Below are positions 9,358 through 18,135 of a stretch of 64,000 nt of DNA, one piece after another. The DNA comes from Holophagales bacterium. GTDB lineage: Bacteria > Acidobacteriota > Thermoanaerobaculia > UBA5066. How positions within the stretch are numbered: the first letter of the stretch is position 1; each line of letters opens with the position of its first letter. The translations under genes and the position numbers were made by a program. The stretch lies in contig JADJZB010000029.1 of the NCBI GenBank assembly GCA_016719485.1, forward strand, positions 248,001-312,000. The letters run 5' to 3'. The notes beneath the pieces are model-generated. The model worked only from the letters and a program-made list of their open reading frames with translations, made no database searches and was not told the origin of the DNA.

Positions 9358-9886
9358 TGTCGTCCCCCTTCTTGGGCCCCTCGGGTGACAGGCCGAGCTC
9401 GTTGGCCAGCTGCTGCTGGCTCCCCGCGTTCTGGAGGACGTCGTTCAGCATCTTCTCGAGCTTGTCGTTCCCGTCCGCCTTGGACAGGAGGTCCGACAGC
9501 CGCTGACGGGCCTCGACGAGCTTTCTCAGCGGGTCCACCTGCTGGACGATCTTGTCCGGCTCGAAGTCGTCCAGCGCCTTGAAGCGCAGGTCGACGCCCA
9601 TCTTGCCGCCGTCGCCCGTGAGCTTGTTCTCGACCGACATCGCGACGCGCGGGGCCATCCCCGCGAGGACCTGGTCGAAATTGTCCCGGTCGATCTCGGT
9701 GATCTTCCGGTCCTTCATGCGCGGGAGGGGCTGATCGGGCTGGCCCGAGAAGTCGCCGAGAACGCCGACGACGAACGGGAGCTCCTTCAGCTCGATGGCG
9801 CCGCCGATCTCTACGTCGTACGTGATCTGGACTCGCGGAGGGCGGACCCTCTTGAGCTTCTGCTGGACGCTTTCTTTCTTCACCAT
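9350..9886 (-). CDS. tssB: TssB, T6SS contractile sheath small subunit
   Basis: 178 residues. It begins 'MVKKESVQQKLKRVRPPRV' followed by 'ITYDVEIGGAIELKELPFVV' and 'VLGDFSGQ', the hallmark of TssB (ImpB/VipA). The C-terminal half is helical and contains 'RFKALDDFEPDKIVQQV', as expected for the part that packs on TssC. It overlaps tssC and lies 65 bases after tssA. It forms the sheath protomer with TssC and, in TagJ-containing systems, is the expected TagJ contact. Confidence 0.97.
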   Translation of the reverse strand: MVKKESVQQKLKRVRPPRVQITYDVEIGGAIELKELPFVVGVLGDFSGQPDQPLPRMKDRKITEIDRDNFDQVLAGMAPRVAMSVENKLTGDGGKMGVDLRFKALDDFEPDKIVQQVDPLRKLVEARQRLSDLLSKADGNDKLEKMLNDVLQNAGSQQQLANELGLSPEGPKKGDDSE

Positions 9887-9951
9887 GGGCTTTCCTCCCT
9901 GACGACTTTCCGGCGATTCCTACGCCGTGTCTCGTGAGCTCTCACGCGGCT

Positions 9952-11073
9952 TCACTCGCTCTCCGGACGGATTCCGAGGACTTCCTTGATCTGGTCGAGG
10001 ACGTTCGGGTCCTTGATCACGTCCCGAAGCCAGCTCTCCAGCGGCATCTGGCCCCACGTGATCGCCCGCTGGACGAGGTACGACACGGGGCTGTGGGGCT
10101 CGGTCTGCCGGAAGAACTCCGCGACCTCGCCGAGCCGCGCGAGGGCCTCGCCCCTGCCCCGGATCGGTCCGGACGCACCGGCCACACGGTAGACCACGGC
10201 GGCCCCGCCCTCGCCGCCCTCGGCGTCCGCGGCCGCCCCGGACCCTGTCGGGGCATCGGGCTCCAGCGCCTTCTTCTCCTTGAGGATCCCGTCGATGAGG
10301 CGCCGGACCTCTTCGATCGACTGCTTCAGCTCGGCGAGTCCCGGAGTCTGGCGGCCGAACTTCTCGTCCATGAGCCGGTCGAGGCCCTGGTACTCGTCCC
10401 AGCACTGCGCGAGCGCCTTCGATGCGTCCTCGTAGAAGACCTTTGGCGTGCCGGCCTTCGCCTTGCGGAAGTCCTCTCCGCTCGTCTTGTTCTCACCCGC
10501 GGCTTGCCGCTTCAGCTCGGCGAGCCGGGCCTGAGCATCCGGGTCGAGCGCTCCCCCAGCCGTGTCGGGAATGTCGAACGGCCGCGACTCGCTCCACTCG
10601 AGCCACGAGAAGTTCATCCCGGGGGCACGCGTGAGCGGCGCCTTGCGCAGCGCGAGCGCGACCTGCCTGTCGAAGAAGGCGAGGACGTTCGCCCGCCCCT
10701 CCATGTCGCCCTCGTCGATCTCCGGGTAGCAGGTATCCCAGAAATCGGCGTGGAAGCCCTTCATGACCCTCAGCCCGTCGCGGCATCCGGCGAAGCCGTG
10801 GAGCATCGTGAGTCCCTCGGCGAGCCACGCCGCGACCTGCAGGTCCTTCGTCTTCGCGAGAAGCGCGTCGGTCGCGAGCGCCACGGTCTCGTCCCAGTCG
10901 GCGACCTTCAGCTCGCGCTTCCAGTCGCCCTGCTCGAGGACGTCGTCGGCACGGCGGGCCTCCCGGATCTCGTCGAAGAGACCGGAGTACTGCAGGCTCT
11001 CGCCCGACGGACGGTCAGTAGAGATCGGAGCGAGCAGCCGATCGAGGTCGAGGAGCGGAGCCTCCGACGACAT
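9952..11073 (-). CDS. tssA: TssA, T6SS baseplate/sheath cap protein
   Basis: 373 residues. The N-terminal ImpA domain is recognisable from 'LLAPISTDRPSGESLQYSG', 'FDEIREARR' and 'WKREL', followed by a 'DLQVAAWLAEGLTMLHGFAG' helix and 'CYPEIDEGDMEGRANVLAF'. The C-terminal part has the 'EALARLGEVAEFFRQTEPHS' and 'PVSYLVQRA' segments typical of short-form TssA. It primes tube and sheath assembly. As first gene of the tssA-B-C-E-F-G-H block it has its own predicted promoter and is divergent from tagJ. Confidence 0.93.
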   Translation of the reverse strand: MSSEAPLLDLDRLLAPISTDRPSGESLQYSGLFDEIREARRADDVLEQGDWKRELKVADWDETVALATDALLAKTKDLQVAAWLAEGLTMLHGFAGCRDGLRVMKGFHADFWDTCYPEIDEGDMEGRANVLAFFDRQVALALRKAPLTRAPGMNFSWLEWSESRPFDIPDTAGGALDPDAQARLAELKRQAAGENKTSGEDFRKAKAGTPKVFYEDASKALAQCWDEYQGLDRLMDEKFGRQTPGLAELKQSIEEVRRLIDGILKEKKALEPDAPTGSGAAADAEGGEGGAAVVYRVAGASGPIRGRGEALARLGEVAEFFRQTEPHSPVSYLVQRAITWGQMPLESWLRDVIKDPNVLDQIKEVLGIRPESE

Positions 11074-11107
11074 CTAGAAGCCTCCCAACAGACAGCAATG
11101 TGATGGT

Positions 11108-11136
11108 ACTGTAGCTGACTCAGAAGCTCCTGTCAT
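11108..11136 (-). promoter_or_regulatory. Predicted sigma70-type promoter for the tssA operon
   Basis: Read on the minus strand, ATGACA (11136-11131) and TACAGT (11113-11108) are separated by exactly 17 bases, a good match to a housekeeping promoter. The tssA start codon lies about 35 bases downstream. The prediction is by eye only. Confidence 0.5.
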
Positions 11137-11202
11137 CCGGAACAAAGCCGTTTTCCCCGGCGGCTCCGGCGTTGCCCGGGAGCAGCGATGAGGAGGACCG
11201 AC

Positions 11203-12012
11203 ATGCCGACACCCAAGGAGCTCTTCGACGCGGGAAGGCTCGACGCCGCCATCGAGGCCCTGACCCAGGAAGTCCGCGAAGCGCCCGCAGACCCGCAGAA
11301 GCGAACGTTCCTGTTCGAGCTGCTGTCCTTCGCCGGCGATTGGGACCGGGCCGAGAAGCAGATCCTCGCCGCCGTCGGGGCCGATGCCCAGTCCCAGATG
11401 GCGGCCGCGGTCTATCGCGGCCTCCTCCAGGCGGAGCGGGATCGAGCCCGGGTCTTCGCCGGCAAGGCGAGGCCCCACTTCCTTCGTTCGGTTCCCGGCT
11501 ACGTCGAGAAGGGGCTCGCCGCATTGGGCCACGTCGGAGAGGGGAGGATCGCCGAGGCGCGGGCCCTGCTCGACGAGGCCGAAGAAGAGCGCCCGCCCTT
11601 GTCCGGACGGCGGGGAGAGACCCCCTTCGCCGACCTGCGGGATTTCGACGATCTCTGCGGTGCCGTCGTCGAGGTGGTCTTCCAGGGGAAATACACGTGG
11701 TTCCCGCTGGAACAGGCCAGGAGCCTCGAGCCGACCCCCCCCAAGAAGCTGCGGGACCTGATCTGGCCCGGAGCGCGCATCACGGCCGATGACGGTACGA
11801 CGGGCGACGTCTTCCTCTTCGCCCTCTATCCCGGGTCATCCTCCCATTCGGACGACCTCATCCGGCTGGGCCGGATGACCGACTGGAAGAACCTGTCCGA
11901 AGACCTCCAGACGGGCCTCGGACTGAGGACCTTCCTCGTGGACGACGAGGACGTCAGCATCTTCGAGCTCGGCTCCGTCGACTTCGACCCGCTCGAGGCC
12001 GAGCCGAGCTGA
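11203..12012 (+). CDS. tagJ: TagJ (ImpE/SciE family) T6SS accessory protein
   Basis: 269 residues from the ATG at 11203, chosen because GAGGAGG lies six bases upstream; a start at 11188 would add five residues and bury the ribosome site. The N-terminal half is TPR-like ('ELFDAGRLDAAIEALTQEVR', 'RTFLFELLSFAGDWDRAEKQ'), and the C-terminal half holds 'DLRDFDDLCGAVVEVV', 'YTWFPLEQ' and the 'LRDLIWPGARI' segment of the ImpE family. In studied systems TagJ binds TssB and ClpV and modulates sheath disassembly. It is divergent from tssA over a shared 129-base region and is followed by a strong hairpin. Confidence 0.9.
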   Translation: MPTPKELFDAGRLDAAIEALTQEVREAPADPQKRTFLFELLSFAGDWDRAEKQILAAVGADAQSQMAAAVYRGLLQAERDRARVFAGKARPHFLRSVPGYVEKGLAALGHVGEGRIAEARALLDEAEEERPPLSGRRGETPFADLRDFDDLCGAVVEVVFQGKYTWFPLEQARSLEPTPPKKLRDLIWPGARITADDGTTGDVFLFALYPGSSSHSDDLIRLGRMTDWKNLSEDLQTGLGLRTFLVDDEDVSIFELGSVDFDPLEAEPS

Positions 12013-12078
12013 ACAGTCTCGGTCCTCGTCGCTGACGGGGATGAACGCCCCTCCCGGCGGAGGAATCGCGAAAAGCAG

Positions 12079-12102
12079 GCGGCCCCCCTCTCGGGGGGCC
12101 GC
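12079..12102. terminator. Hairpin between convergent tagJ and hcp
   Basis: A 10-bp stem (12079-12088 with 12093-12102) with a TCTC loop, very GC-rich. It lies between the convergent ends of tagJ and hcp and can act on both strands. Confidence 0.65.
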
Positions 12103-12142
12103 TGCGTTCTGACGTCCGCCGTTCGGGGACGGTCCCGCCTCG

Positions 12143-12631
12143 TCAGGCGCCCTTGTTCGCCTTGAGATCGAAGGAGGTCTTCACCGTGCCAGCGAGCGTG
12201 CCCTGGGCGGTCTGCTCCTTGTACTCCATCTCTATCTTCGAGAAGTTGAAGGAGACCGACTGGATCGGAATCGGATCCGAGCCGCCCGCTCCTCCCTCGT
12301 TGTACGAGGAGAGCATGAGGTCGGTGAAGGTGTAGACGAGGTAATCCTGCTGCTCCTTTCCGGCCTTGCGGCAGCTCAGGACGGCCTTCGGGATGTGCTC
12401 ACCGGTCGCGCACATCAGGAGGAGCTTCGGGCCGGCCTTGCAGGCCTTCATCACGAACCTGAAGTCCTGCATCGAGACCTTTCCCGCGCCGAGACCCTTG
12501 CCGTACGACGACGATCCCGTCTGGGTAACGCCGAAGTCAAACGAGAGGCACTCGATCTCGTTCGGGTGCTTGCTGTCTCCCGACTCCCCGGGAGCCCCGT
12601 CGATCTTCAGATAGTAGTCAGCCTGTGACAT
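12143..12631 (-). CDS. hcp: Hcp, T6SS inner tube protein
   Basis: 162 residues, the usual Hcp size. I chose the ATG at 12631 because it gives 'MSQADYYLKIDGAPGESGDS', has AAGGAGG upstream, and the open frame beyond it overlaps tagF in the wrong phase. 'IECLSFDFGV', the glycine-rich 'GSSSYGKGLGAGKVSMQDF' region, 'YLVYTFTDLMLSSY' and 'SFNFSKIEMEYKEQ' are diagnostic. Hexameric rings of Hcp form the tube expelled by sheath contraction and act as chaperone for small effectors. It lies 109 bases after tagF, with a possible promoter in the gap allowing higher expression than the rest of the block. Confidence 0.96.
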   Translation of the reverse strand: MSQADYYLKIDGAPGESGDSKHPNEIECLSFDFGVTQTGSSSYGKGLGAGKVSMQDFRFVMKACKAGPKLLLMCATGEHIPKAVLSCRKAGKEQQDYLVYTFTDLMLSSYNEGGAGGSDPIPIQSVSFNFSKIEMEYKEQTAQGTLAGTVKTSFDLKANKGA

Positions 12632-12667
12632 GGTGTGCTTCCTCCTTTTCGACAAGTTCCGAGCTAT

Positions 12668-12696
12668 AAGGTAGGAGTCGATTCTCGCGAAATCAA
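12668..12696 (-). promoter_or_regulatory. Possible hcp promoter
   Basis: On the minus strand TTGATT (12696-12691) and TACCTT (12673-12668) are spaced 17 bases apart, about 37 bases before the hcp start codon, in an otherwise untranslated gap. The -10 match is imperfect. Confidence 0.35.
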
Positions 12697-12740
12697 GGCC
12701 GCGGTCAATGGTTTCGACAACGCTGTGACGCCCGGCACCT

Positions 12741-13769
12741 TCACGCCTCCCCCTTCTCAGGGTGCAGGAAGGCCGTGAGCGGCTCGTTCCAGCCGGGCTG
12801 CGACGGAGGGGCCGCGGGAGGCTCCGAGGCATCCCCTTCGGGAGCTCCGGGCTCACCTCCCGCGCCGGGGGCGACGGCCGTCTCCTCGACGAACTCGTAG
12901 TCGGTACCGTCCGGGTGAAGCAGGAGGAAATCCTCCGGCCGCAGGTCCCTGAAGAAGAGAACGGCACGGGAACGGCCTCCCGCCCGCGACACGAGGCTTC
13001 CGACCGGGGCGGCTCCTTCGAAGGCGCCGTCCCTGGACAGCCAGGAAAGCCAGGTCTGCACCTGCAACTCGGCCGGAAGGAGGTTGCCGAGAGGCAGGCG
13101 GACGGCTCCTGCGCCCCCGGGGCTCGCGCAGGCCGCCTTCACCCTCGCGATGAACCGTGGCCAATCGGCCAGCGCCGTCGAACCGAGGAGCGATTCGGCG
13201 AAGTCCCCGAGGGTGACACCCCGGGCCTCCTTCTCCACGCCTTCCGCGATCTTCGCGGGTTTCTTCACCGCCACTTCGATCCGAGCCCCCCGGAAGCTCT
13301 CGTAGAACGCCGAGACCGTGCGGCCCTGCCGGAAATTCCGGCGAATGTAGGCGGCCCGCTCCTCGAAGACGTCGAGGTACGACAGCGCGACGAACGGGTC
13401 GGCGACGGCCTTCCCCTGCGGGACGACGGCGAAGAGCGTGAAGGGGAACTGGCGGAGACCTCCCTCGTCGTGGCTCCCCCACAGAGCTCCGGCGACGGAG
13501 CGCTTTCCACCGGGAAGGGCGAAGAGAAATGTGTGAAGCGGGATCTCGACACCCTTGTACTCCTCGAGAAGGGACCAGCGGCGGCTGAAGCCGTTCCCGA
13601 GCCAGTCCCGGAAGTCCTTCGAGCCCTCCTCCGTGAAGCCGGAGGAGATGAAATCCTTGTAGATGGGAAGCTTTCCGTAGAGGTGGAGCGGGTACGTCTC
13701 CAGCTTCGGAGGCCCGTCGGCCCCCGAGATACCGTCCTTCAGCTTCGAGAAGAGACTCCACGCTGCCAC
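12741..13769 (-). CDS. tagF: TagF-like T6SS post-translational repressor
   Basis: 342 residues with a GTG start (GAGGTGA upstream). The N-terminal half has the TagF/ImpM signature: 'LYGKLPIYKDFISSGF' followed by 'FRDWLGNGF' and 'FALPGGKRSVAGALWGSHD'. The 'GKLP..DF' element is characteristic. The C-terminal part is less conserved and ends in an acidic, proline-rich tail. In Pseudomonas, TagF restrains T6SS activity and is linked to threonine phosphorylation. Here it lies between tssM and hcp in a locus that also encodes an FHA protein and a kinase-like protein, so the same kind of control is plausible, but no PppA-type phosphatase gene is seen. Confidence 0.85.
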   Translation of the reverse strand: MAAWSLFSKLKDGISGADGPPKLETYPLHLYGKLPIYKDFISSGFTEEGSKDFRDWLGNGFSRRWSLLEEYKGVEIPLHTFLFALPGGKRSVAGALWGSHDEGGLRQFPFTLFAVVPQGKAVADPFVALSYLDVFEERAAYIRRNFRQGRTVSAFYESFRGARIEVAVKKPAKIAEGVEKEARGVTLGDFAESLLGSTALADWPRFIARVKAACASPGGAGAVRLPLGNLLPAELQVQTWLSWLSRDGAFEGAAPVGSLVSRAGGRSRAVLFFRDLRPEDFLLLHPDGTDYEFVEETAVAPGAGGEPGAPEGDASEPPAAPPSQPGWNEPLTAFLHPEKGEA

Positions 13770-13811
13770 TCGTTCACCTCGATCTTCAGCTTCCGTGCAG
13801 GGCGGGCGAAT

Positions 13812-13841
13812 CCGGAGAGCCCGGCGCGCCGGGCTCTCCGG
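13812..13841 (-). terminator. 30-base perfect palindrome between tssM and tagF
   Basis: The 30 bases form one uninterrupted inverted repeat (arms 13812-13826 and 13827-13841) just after the tssM stop. It can fold as a very stable hairpin on the message and may attenuate transcription into tagF and hcp. Confidence 0.55.
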
Positions 13842-13850
13842 GGAAGGACC

Positions 13851-16800
13851 TCAGTTCGGAAGGATGGGGGGCATCGGCTCCTCGAACGCGAGCTCGAAGA
13901 GACCCTCGAGAGGCTCGGTTCGCTGGAGAGCGTTGGGGATCACGACGCGGATCGTCCAGACCTTCTCCTTCTCGCGTTCCTTCTCGGGATCGTCCGAGTC
14001 GCTGCGACGATCGCGCTCCTCGCTCGCCACGCGCACGAAGTAGAAGAAGCGGAGCGGCCCGCCGTAGGCCTCGAGGCTTCCCGTCCAGCCTGCTTTCGAC
14101 TCCTCGTCGCGCCCCGTGATCGACATCGGCGCGTCCGAGGGCCCGAGGCGCCAGACGTACGGGTTCGGCTGCTTGCCGGTCTTGAAGTCGGTCGAAGGCC
14201 GGACGACGACCGACCGGTCGAAGAGGAAGAGGGAGTTGACCCGGTCGCCCATGAAGCGCTTGCCGGGGCTCGGTGTGAACTGCAGAGGCCGGATCTCGAC
14301 CTTGTGCTCCTTGATGACGGAGGTGCTGCGGCCACCCCCGAAGAGGAAGAGCTGCCAGCCGCGACCGACGGCGAGGAGCCCGCGGCTCGCGTCGCCGACG
14401 AAGTCGAACTGCGGCTCCCAGCCCCAGAGGATCGGGTTCAGGGCGTACTCGTCGGCGAGGGAGCCGACGTCGGTGAGGACGCCGGAAAAATGCCCCTGGT
14501 TGATCGAGGCGAGGTCCAGGCGGTACGTGACGCTGTTGCCGCTGCCGCCCGGCTTGAGGGACGTGCCGGCCGCGTAGGCCACGCGCTCCTGGCGCAGCTG
14601 GCTCTCGCGGACGAACGGGAACTGGCCGACCAGCTGCTCGCGGATCTTCCTCACGACCGGCTCGGACGCCTGCTGGAAGGCCGGCTGGATCGCGTCGCGC
14701 ATCAGGTTCGCGCCCCGGTTCTCGACGGCGATCAGCTGGCGCCCGTAGACGCTCCGGCGCACGGCCGGGTTGCGCGAGAAGGCGTGGTACCCGCGGAGGG
14801 AGACTCCGTCCTGGGCGAGGGACAGCTGACGCCACGCCTTGAGCTCCTGCTCGGGCAGCGGGACGACGTTGTTCTTGAAGAGGTTCGCCGCCGCCACGAG
14901 CTCCGGCGGGGCCTGCGCCGGGCCGCTGGAACGGCGGACCGGCGCCGCCTTGCTCTTGAAGTACGCCAGCGACGGGTTGAGCCTCCGGTTCGCGGCGAAC
15001 GCCTGGACGTCGTCGAACGTGAGGGCGCCCGACATGTCGGTCACGGGGGCGTCACCGCCACCCCTGGACTCCGGGCTCCAGCGGGTGATGGCGGCCTGGA
15101 AGTCGCGCCAGGAACGCGCCTGCAGGGCCGAGCCCGGAACGACGAAGCCACCCCCGCCTCCCCCGCCCCCACGCCCGGCGAACCGGTCGATGTAGCGCCT
15201 GAGGTAGTCGAGCATCGTCTCGGCGTGCGCCTGCGCGAGCTGGTCGACGTCGGGGCGTGTGGCGATGGAGGACGCCTCGGCGAAGCTGATGTAGGAGACG
15301 CCGAGCGGGATCATCTGCTGCGCGTGGTTGCGGGTGAAGCAGACGTTCTCCAGGCAGGCGGGCCCGACGGCCCTGTCGAGGAACTGCTGGGTGTACGGCA
15401 GGACGCGGTAGACGAGGGCGAGATCGGCCGTGCGCGGCACGAATGCCGACAGGGCCGTGTCCTGCCAGAGCGGCTTCTGCTCGACCGGAATCGCGGTGAT
15501 GGCCGTCACGTTCGCGGTCGCCTTCGCCTTGGCGTCCACCTGCTTCTTCGAGAACGCCTCGAGGGTCGCCTTCTGGTCGGCCGGCGTCGACTTGCGCGAC
15601 GCCTCCTCGACGACGGCCTTCGGGTTCTCGGCCGCTTCGAACGCGGCGAGGTCGGAATAGTTCGTCACCTCGACGAGCATCGGCGAGATGGCCGCCGCCG
15701 CGGGGCTCCACGCCTTCTTGCTGGCGTTCTGCGGGTCACCGACGACGAGGTAGGCGTACGCGAGGATCTGCGCCTCGAGGTTCTTCCAGTCCGACTCCAT
15801 CTGGCCCTTGACCCGGTTCCGCGTGTTCTCGTTGACGACGCCCGGGACGACGGTCGTGAAGCGCATCAGCTGGTCGTAGTCGGCGTCGAAGTTCTTCCGC
15901 CAGTCGTCCGGGCCGAAGCCGGGGAACTCCTTCGAACCCGGCTTCGCCGTCCCGAGGTGCTTCGTCGTGTCGCCGTAGACCTTCGCGAACTCTTTCCCGG
16001 TCGCGGCCGTCCGGTCGAGGTAGCCCTTCGAGGAGGGGTCCTCGATCTTCAGGAGCTCCGAGTACTTCTGGACGTAGAGGGCGAGCAGCTGGTTGAGGCG
16101 GAAATCCCACCGCGCCAGGTTCGCGACCGTCCAGAACTCCTCGAACTTCCGGATCGGCGCGCCCGGGTCGGGGACGCGGAGCAGCTCCGGGTCCTTCGGG
16201 GGGTCCTCCGGGAGCGCCGCGAGGATCAGGTCGGGGTTCCCGCTCGTCCCGACCGCGGCGACCCAGTCGTCGATCTCCTTCGATTTGGCGCCCGGCGCCA
16301 TCCCCTTCGTGTTCGCGAGGAACGCGACGAGCGGGACGACCTTCAGCTCCGAGGCGGCGACCAGGGGCTTCTGCTCCCCCGTGAGCGCCCCCTTCTTCAC
16401 GGACCACCACTTCAGGTGCCCGTCGAGCGCGGTGAAGAACGTCCTGTAGTCGTACGGGCCGGACCAGTCGAGCTGGGCCATCCGCGCCTCCCCCTCCTTC
16501 ATGACGGGGTTGAGGACGCGCTCGACGTAGAGCCGCTGGTTGATCTTCCCGAGGAGGCCGAAGAGCTGCCCCGAGGAGGCGCGCTGGAAGAAGAGCGCGA
16601 AGAGGAACGGCCGCTGCCGGATCGCGGCCTGGTGCTTGTAGATCGCCTCGGAAAGCCCGTAGGCCTCGGCGATCGAGCAGGCCTCCTTCTTCTCGACGCA
16701 GGCCTCGGCTTTCTGTGCCGTCTCCCGCATCGGCTTCACGAACCGCCGCATCGAGAGGTAGGGGAGGATCATCCCGCAGATGCAGAGCACCGGCAGGAGG

Positions 16801-18128
16801 ATCATGGCGATCCGCATGATCAGGCGGGTCGTCTTCTCGCGCTCGATGGCCGCCTTCGTCCGGGCGATGAGTCCCTGCTCGGGGAAGACCTTCTTCTCGT
16901 AGAAGTCCTTGATGAAGAAGGCGCGGGAGCGCTTGAAGATCTGCTCGAGGTTCTCGAGGACTCCCTCGGCCGAGCTGCCGAGGAGCTCGCGGGTGGCGCG
17001 CGCGATCGGCTTGCCCTGCTGCACGCCCGAGGAGAGGTAGAAGCCGCGGAAGACGAACGGGTCGTCGTAGCGCGTCTCCTGGAAGACCCCCTGGAAGTAC
17101 CGCTTGAGCGAGCCGCCGAGCGCCCGGAGCTCCTCGGGAAAGACGAAGATCCGGTCGACGTTCTGGACGATCTCCTCGTTCGCCGTGAACTTCATCCGGA
17201 GCTTGTGGATCCGGGTCAGGATCTCCTCGTAGGCCTCGTCGAACGTCGCGACCGCGTACTGCTTGTCGGGTCCCTGCGGGTTCGACCATCCGACGAGCTG
17301 CCGCTGGTCGACCGGGTCGAGCTTGGAGAAGAACTCGGAGAAGCCGAGGATCCGGTCGGCCTTCGTCACCATGATGAAGACCGGGAAGCGGATCTCGAGC
17401 ACGCGCTGGAGGTTCATGAGCTTCGACCGGATGTTCGCGGCCTTCTTGTCCTGCTCCTCGGGAGTGTCCTCGAGAAGCGAGGTCGCCGGGATGACCACGA
17501 GGACGCCGTTGATCGGGCACTCCTTGCGGTACTTCTTGAGCATCTTCAGGAAGGTCGACCACTCCGTGGCGTCGGGGGCGGCCTCCTCCTGGAACGTGAA
17601 CCGGCCGGCGGTGTCGAGGATGACCGCTTCGTTGGCGAACCACCAGTCGCAGTTGCGCGTGCCGCCCGAGCCGGAGAGGCCGTCGCCGCCGACCGGGAAC
17701 TCCAGCCCCGAGTTCTTCAGGGTCGTCGACTTGCCCGACTGCGGCTCGCCGATGAGGAGGTACCAGGGGAGCGAGTAGATCTGCAGGCCCGTCCCCTTCA
17801 GCTGGGCGAGGGACTCCGTCCACTTCTGGGAGAGCTCCTTGACCGCCTCGCGGACCTCCTGCTTGGAGGCGCCGGCCCCCCCCTGCGCGTCGCGGGCGAG
17901 GTCCTTCTCGAAGGCGCCGCCGCGGGCCTTGTCGCCCTTCTTGACGAACGCGTCGAAGGCGGCGACGAGCAGGGCGATGACGATGAGGCCGCCGACGACG
18001 GCCCACCAGTACTTCCCGAACCCCATCGCCCGCGCGGTGACGAGGCCGATGGGCATGAGGAGGAAGACGATGCCGAGGGTCTTGACGGGCTTCGGGAGGC
18101 GTCCCAGGAGGTCGAGCAGTTCGTACAT
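13851..18128 (-). CDS. tssM: TssM (IcmF), T6SS inner-membrane protein
   Basis: 1425 residues, on the long side for TssM. Two N-terminal membrane segments lie at about 16-32 and 41-57. A cytoplasmic NTPase-like domain carries Walker A GEPQSGKS (127-134) and 'AVILDTAGRF'. A third membrane segment lies at about 430-455 ('IAMILLPVLCICGMILPYL'), followed by a large periplasmic region ending in 'LEGLFELAFEEPMPPILPN'. A Gly-run ('GGGGGGGG') occurs in the periplasmic part. It joins TssL and TssJ in the trans-envelope channel. It starts 7 bases after tssL. The intact Walker A suggests nucleotide binding is retained. Confidence 0.95.
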   Translation of the reverse strand: MYELLDLLGRLPKPVKTLGIVFLLMPIGLVTARAMGFGKYWWAVVGGLIVIALLVAAFDAFVKKGDKARGGAFEKDLARDAQGGAGASKQEVREAVKELSQKWTESLAQLKGTGLQIYSLPWYLLIGEPQSGKSTTLKNSGLEFPVGGDGLSGSGGTRNCDWWFANEAVILDTAGRFTFQEEAAPDATEWSTFLKMLKKYRKECPINGVLVVIPATSLLEDTPEEQDKKAANIRSKLMNLQRVLEIRFPVFIMVTKADRILGFSEFFSKLDPVDQRQLVGWSNPQGPDKQYAVATFDEAYEEILTRIHKLRMKFTANEEIVQNVDRIFVFPEELRALGGSLKRYFQGVFQETRYDDPFVFRGFYLSSGVQQGKPIARATRELLGSSAEGVLENLEQIFKRSRAFFIKDFYEKKVFPEQGLIARTKAAIEREKTTRLIMRIAMILLPVLCICGMILPYLSMRRFVKPMRETAQKAEACVEKKEACSIAEAYGLSEAIYKHQAAIRQRPFLFALFFQRASSGQLFGLLGKINQRLYVERVLNPVMKEGEARMAQLDWSGPYDYRTFFTALDGHLKWWSVKKGALTGEQKPLVAASELKVVPLVAFLANTKGMAPGAKSKEIDDWVAAVGTSGNPDLILAALPEDPPKDPELLRVPDPGAPIRKFEEFWTVANLARWDFRLNQLLALYVQKYSELLKIEDPSSKGYLDRTAATGKEFAKVYGDTTKHLGTAKPGSKEFPGFGPDDWRKNFDADYDQLMRFTTVVPGVVNENTRNRVKGQMESDWKNLEAQILAYAYLVVGDPQNASKKAWSPAAAAISPMLVEVTNYSDLAAFEAAENPKAVVEEASRKSTPADQKATLEAFSKKQVDAKAKATANVTAITAIPVEQKPLWQDTALSAFVPRTADLALVYRVLPYTQQFLDRAVGPACLENVCFTRNHAQQMIPLGVSYISFAEASSIATRPDVDQLAQAHAETMLDYLRRYIDRFAGRGGGGGGGGFVVPGSALQARSWRDFQAAITRWSPESRGGGDAPVTDMSGALTFDDVQAFAANRRLNPSLAYFKSKAAPVRRSSGPAQAPPELVAAANLFKNNVVPLPEQELKAWRQLSLAQDGVSLRGYHAFSRNPAVRRSVYGRQLIAVENRGANLMRDAIQPAFQQASEPVVRKIREQLVGQFPFVRESQLRQERVAYAAGTSLKPGGSGNSVTYRLDLASINQGHFSGVLTDVGSLADEYALNPILWGWEPQFDFVGDASRGLLAVGRGWQLFLFGGGRSTSVIKEHKVEIRPLQFTPSPGKRFMGDRVNSLFLFDRSVVVRPSTDFKTGKQPNPYVWRLGPSDAPMSITGRDEESKAGWTGSLEAYGGPLRFFYFVRVASEERDRRSDSDDPEKEREKEKVWTIRVVIPNALQRTEPLEGLFELAFEEPMPPILPN

Positions 18129-18135
18129 GGCGACC

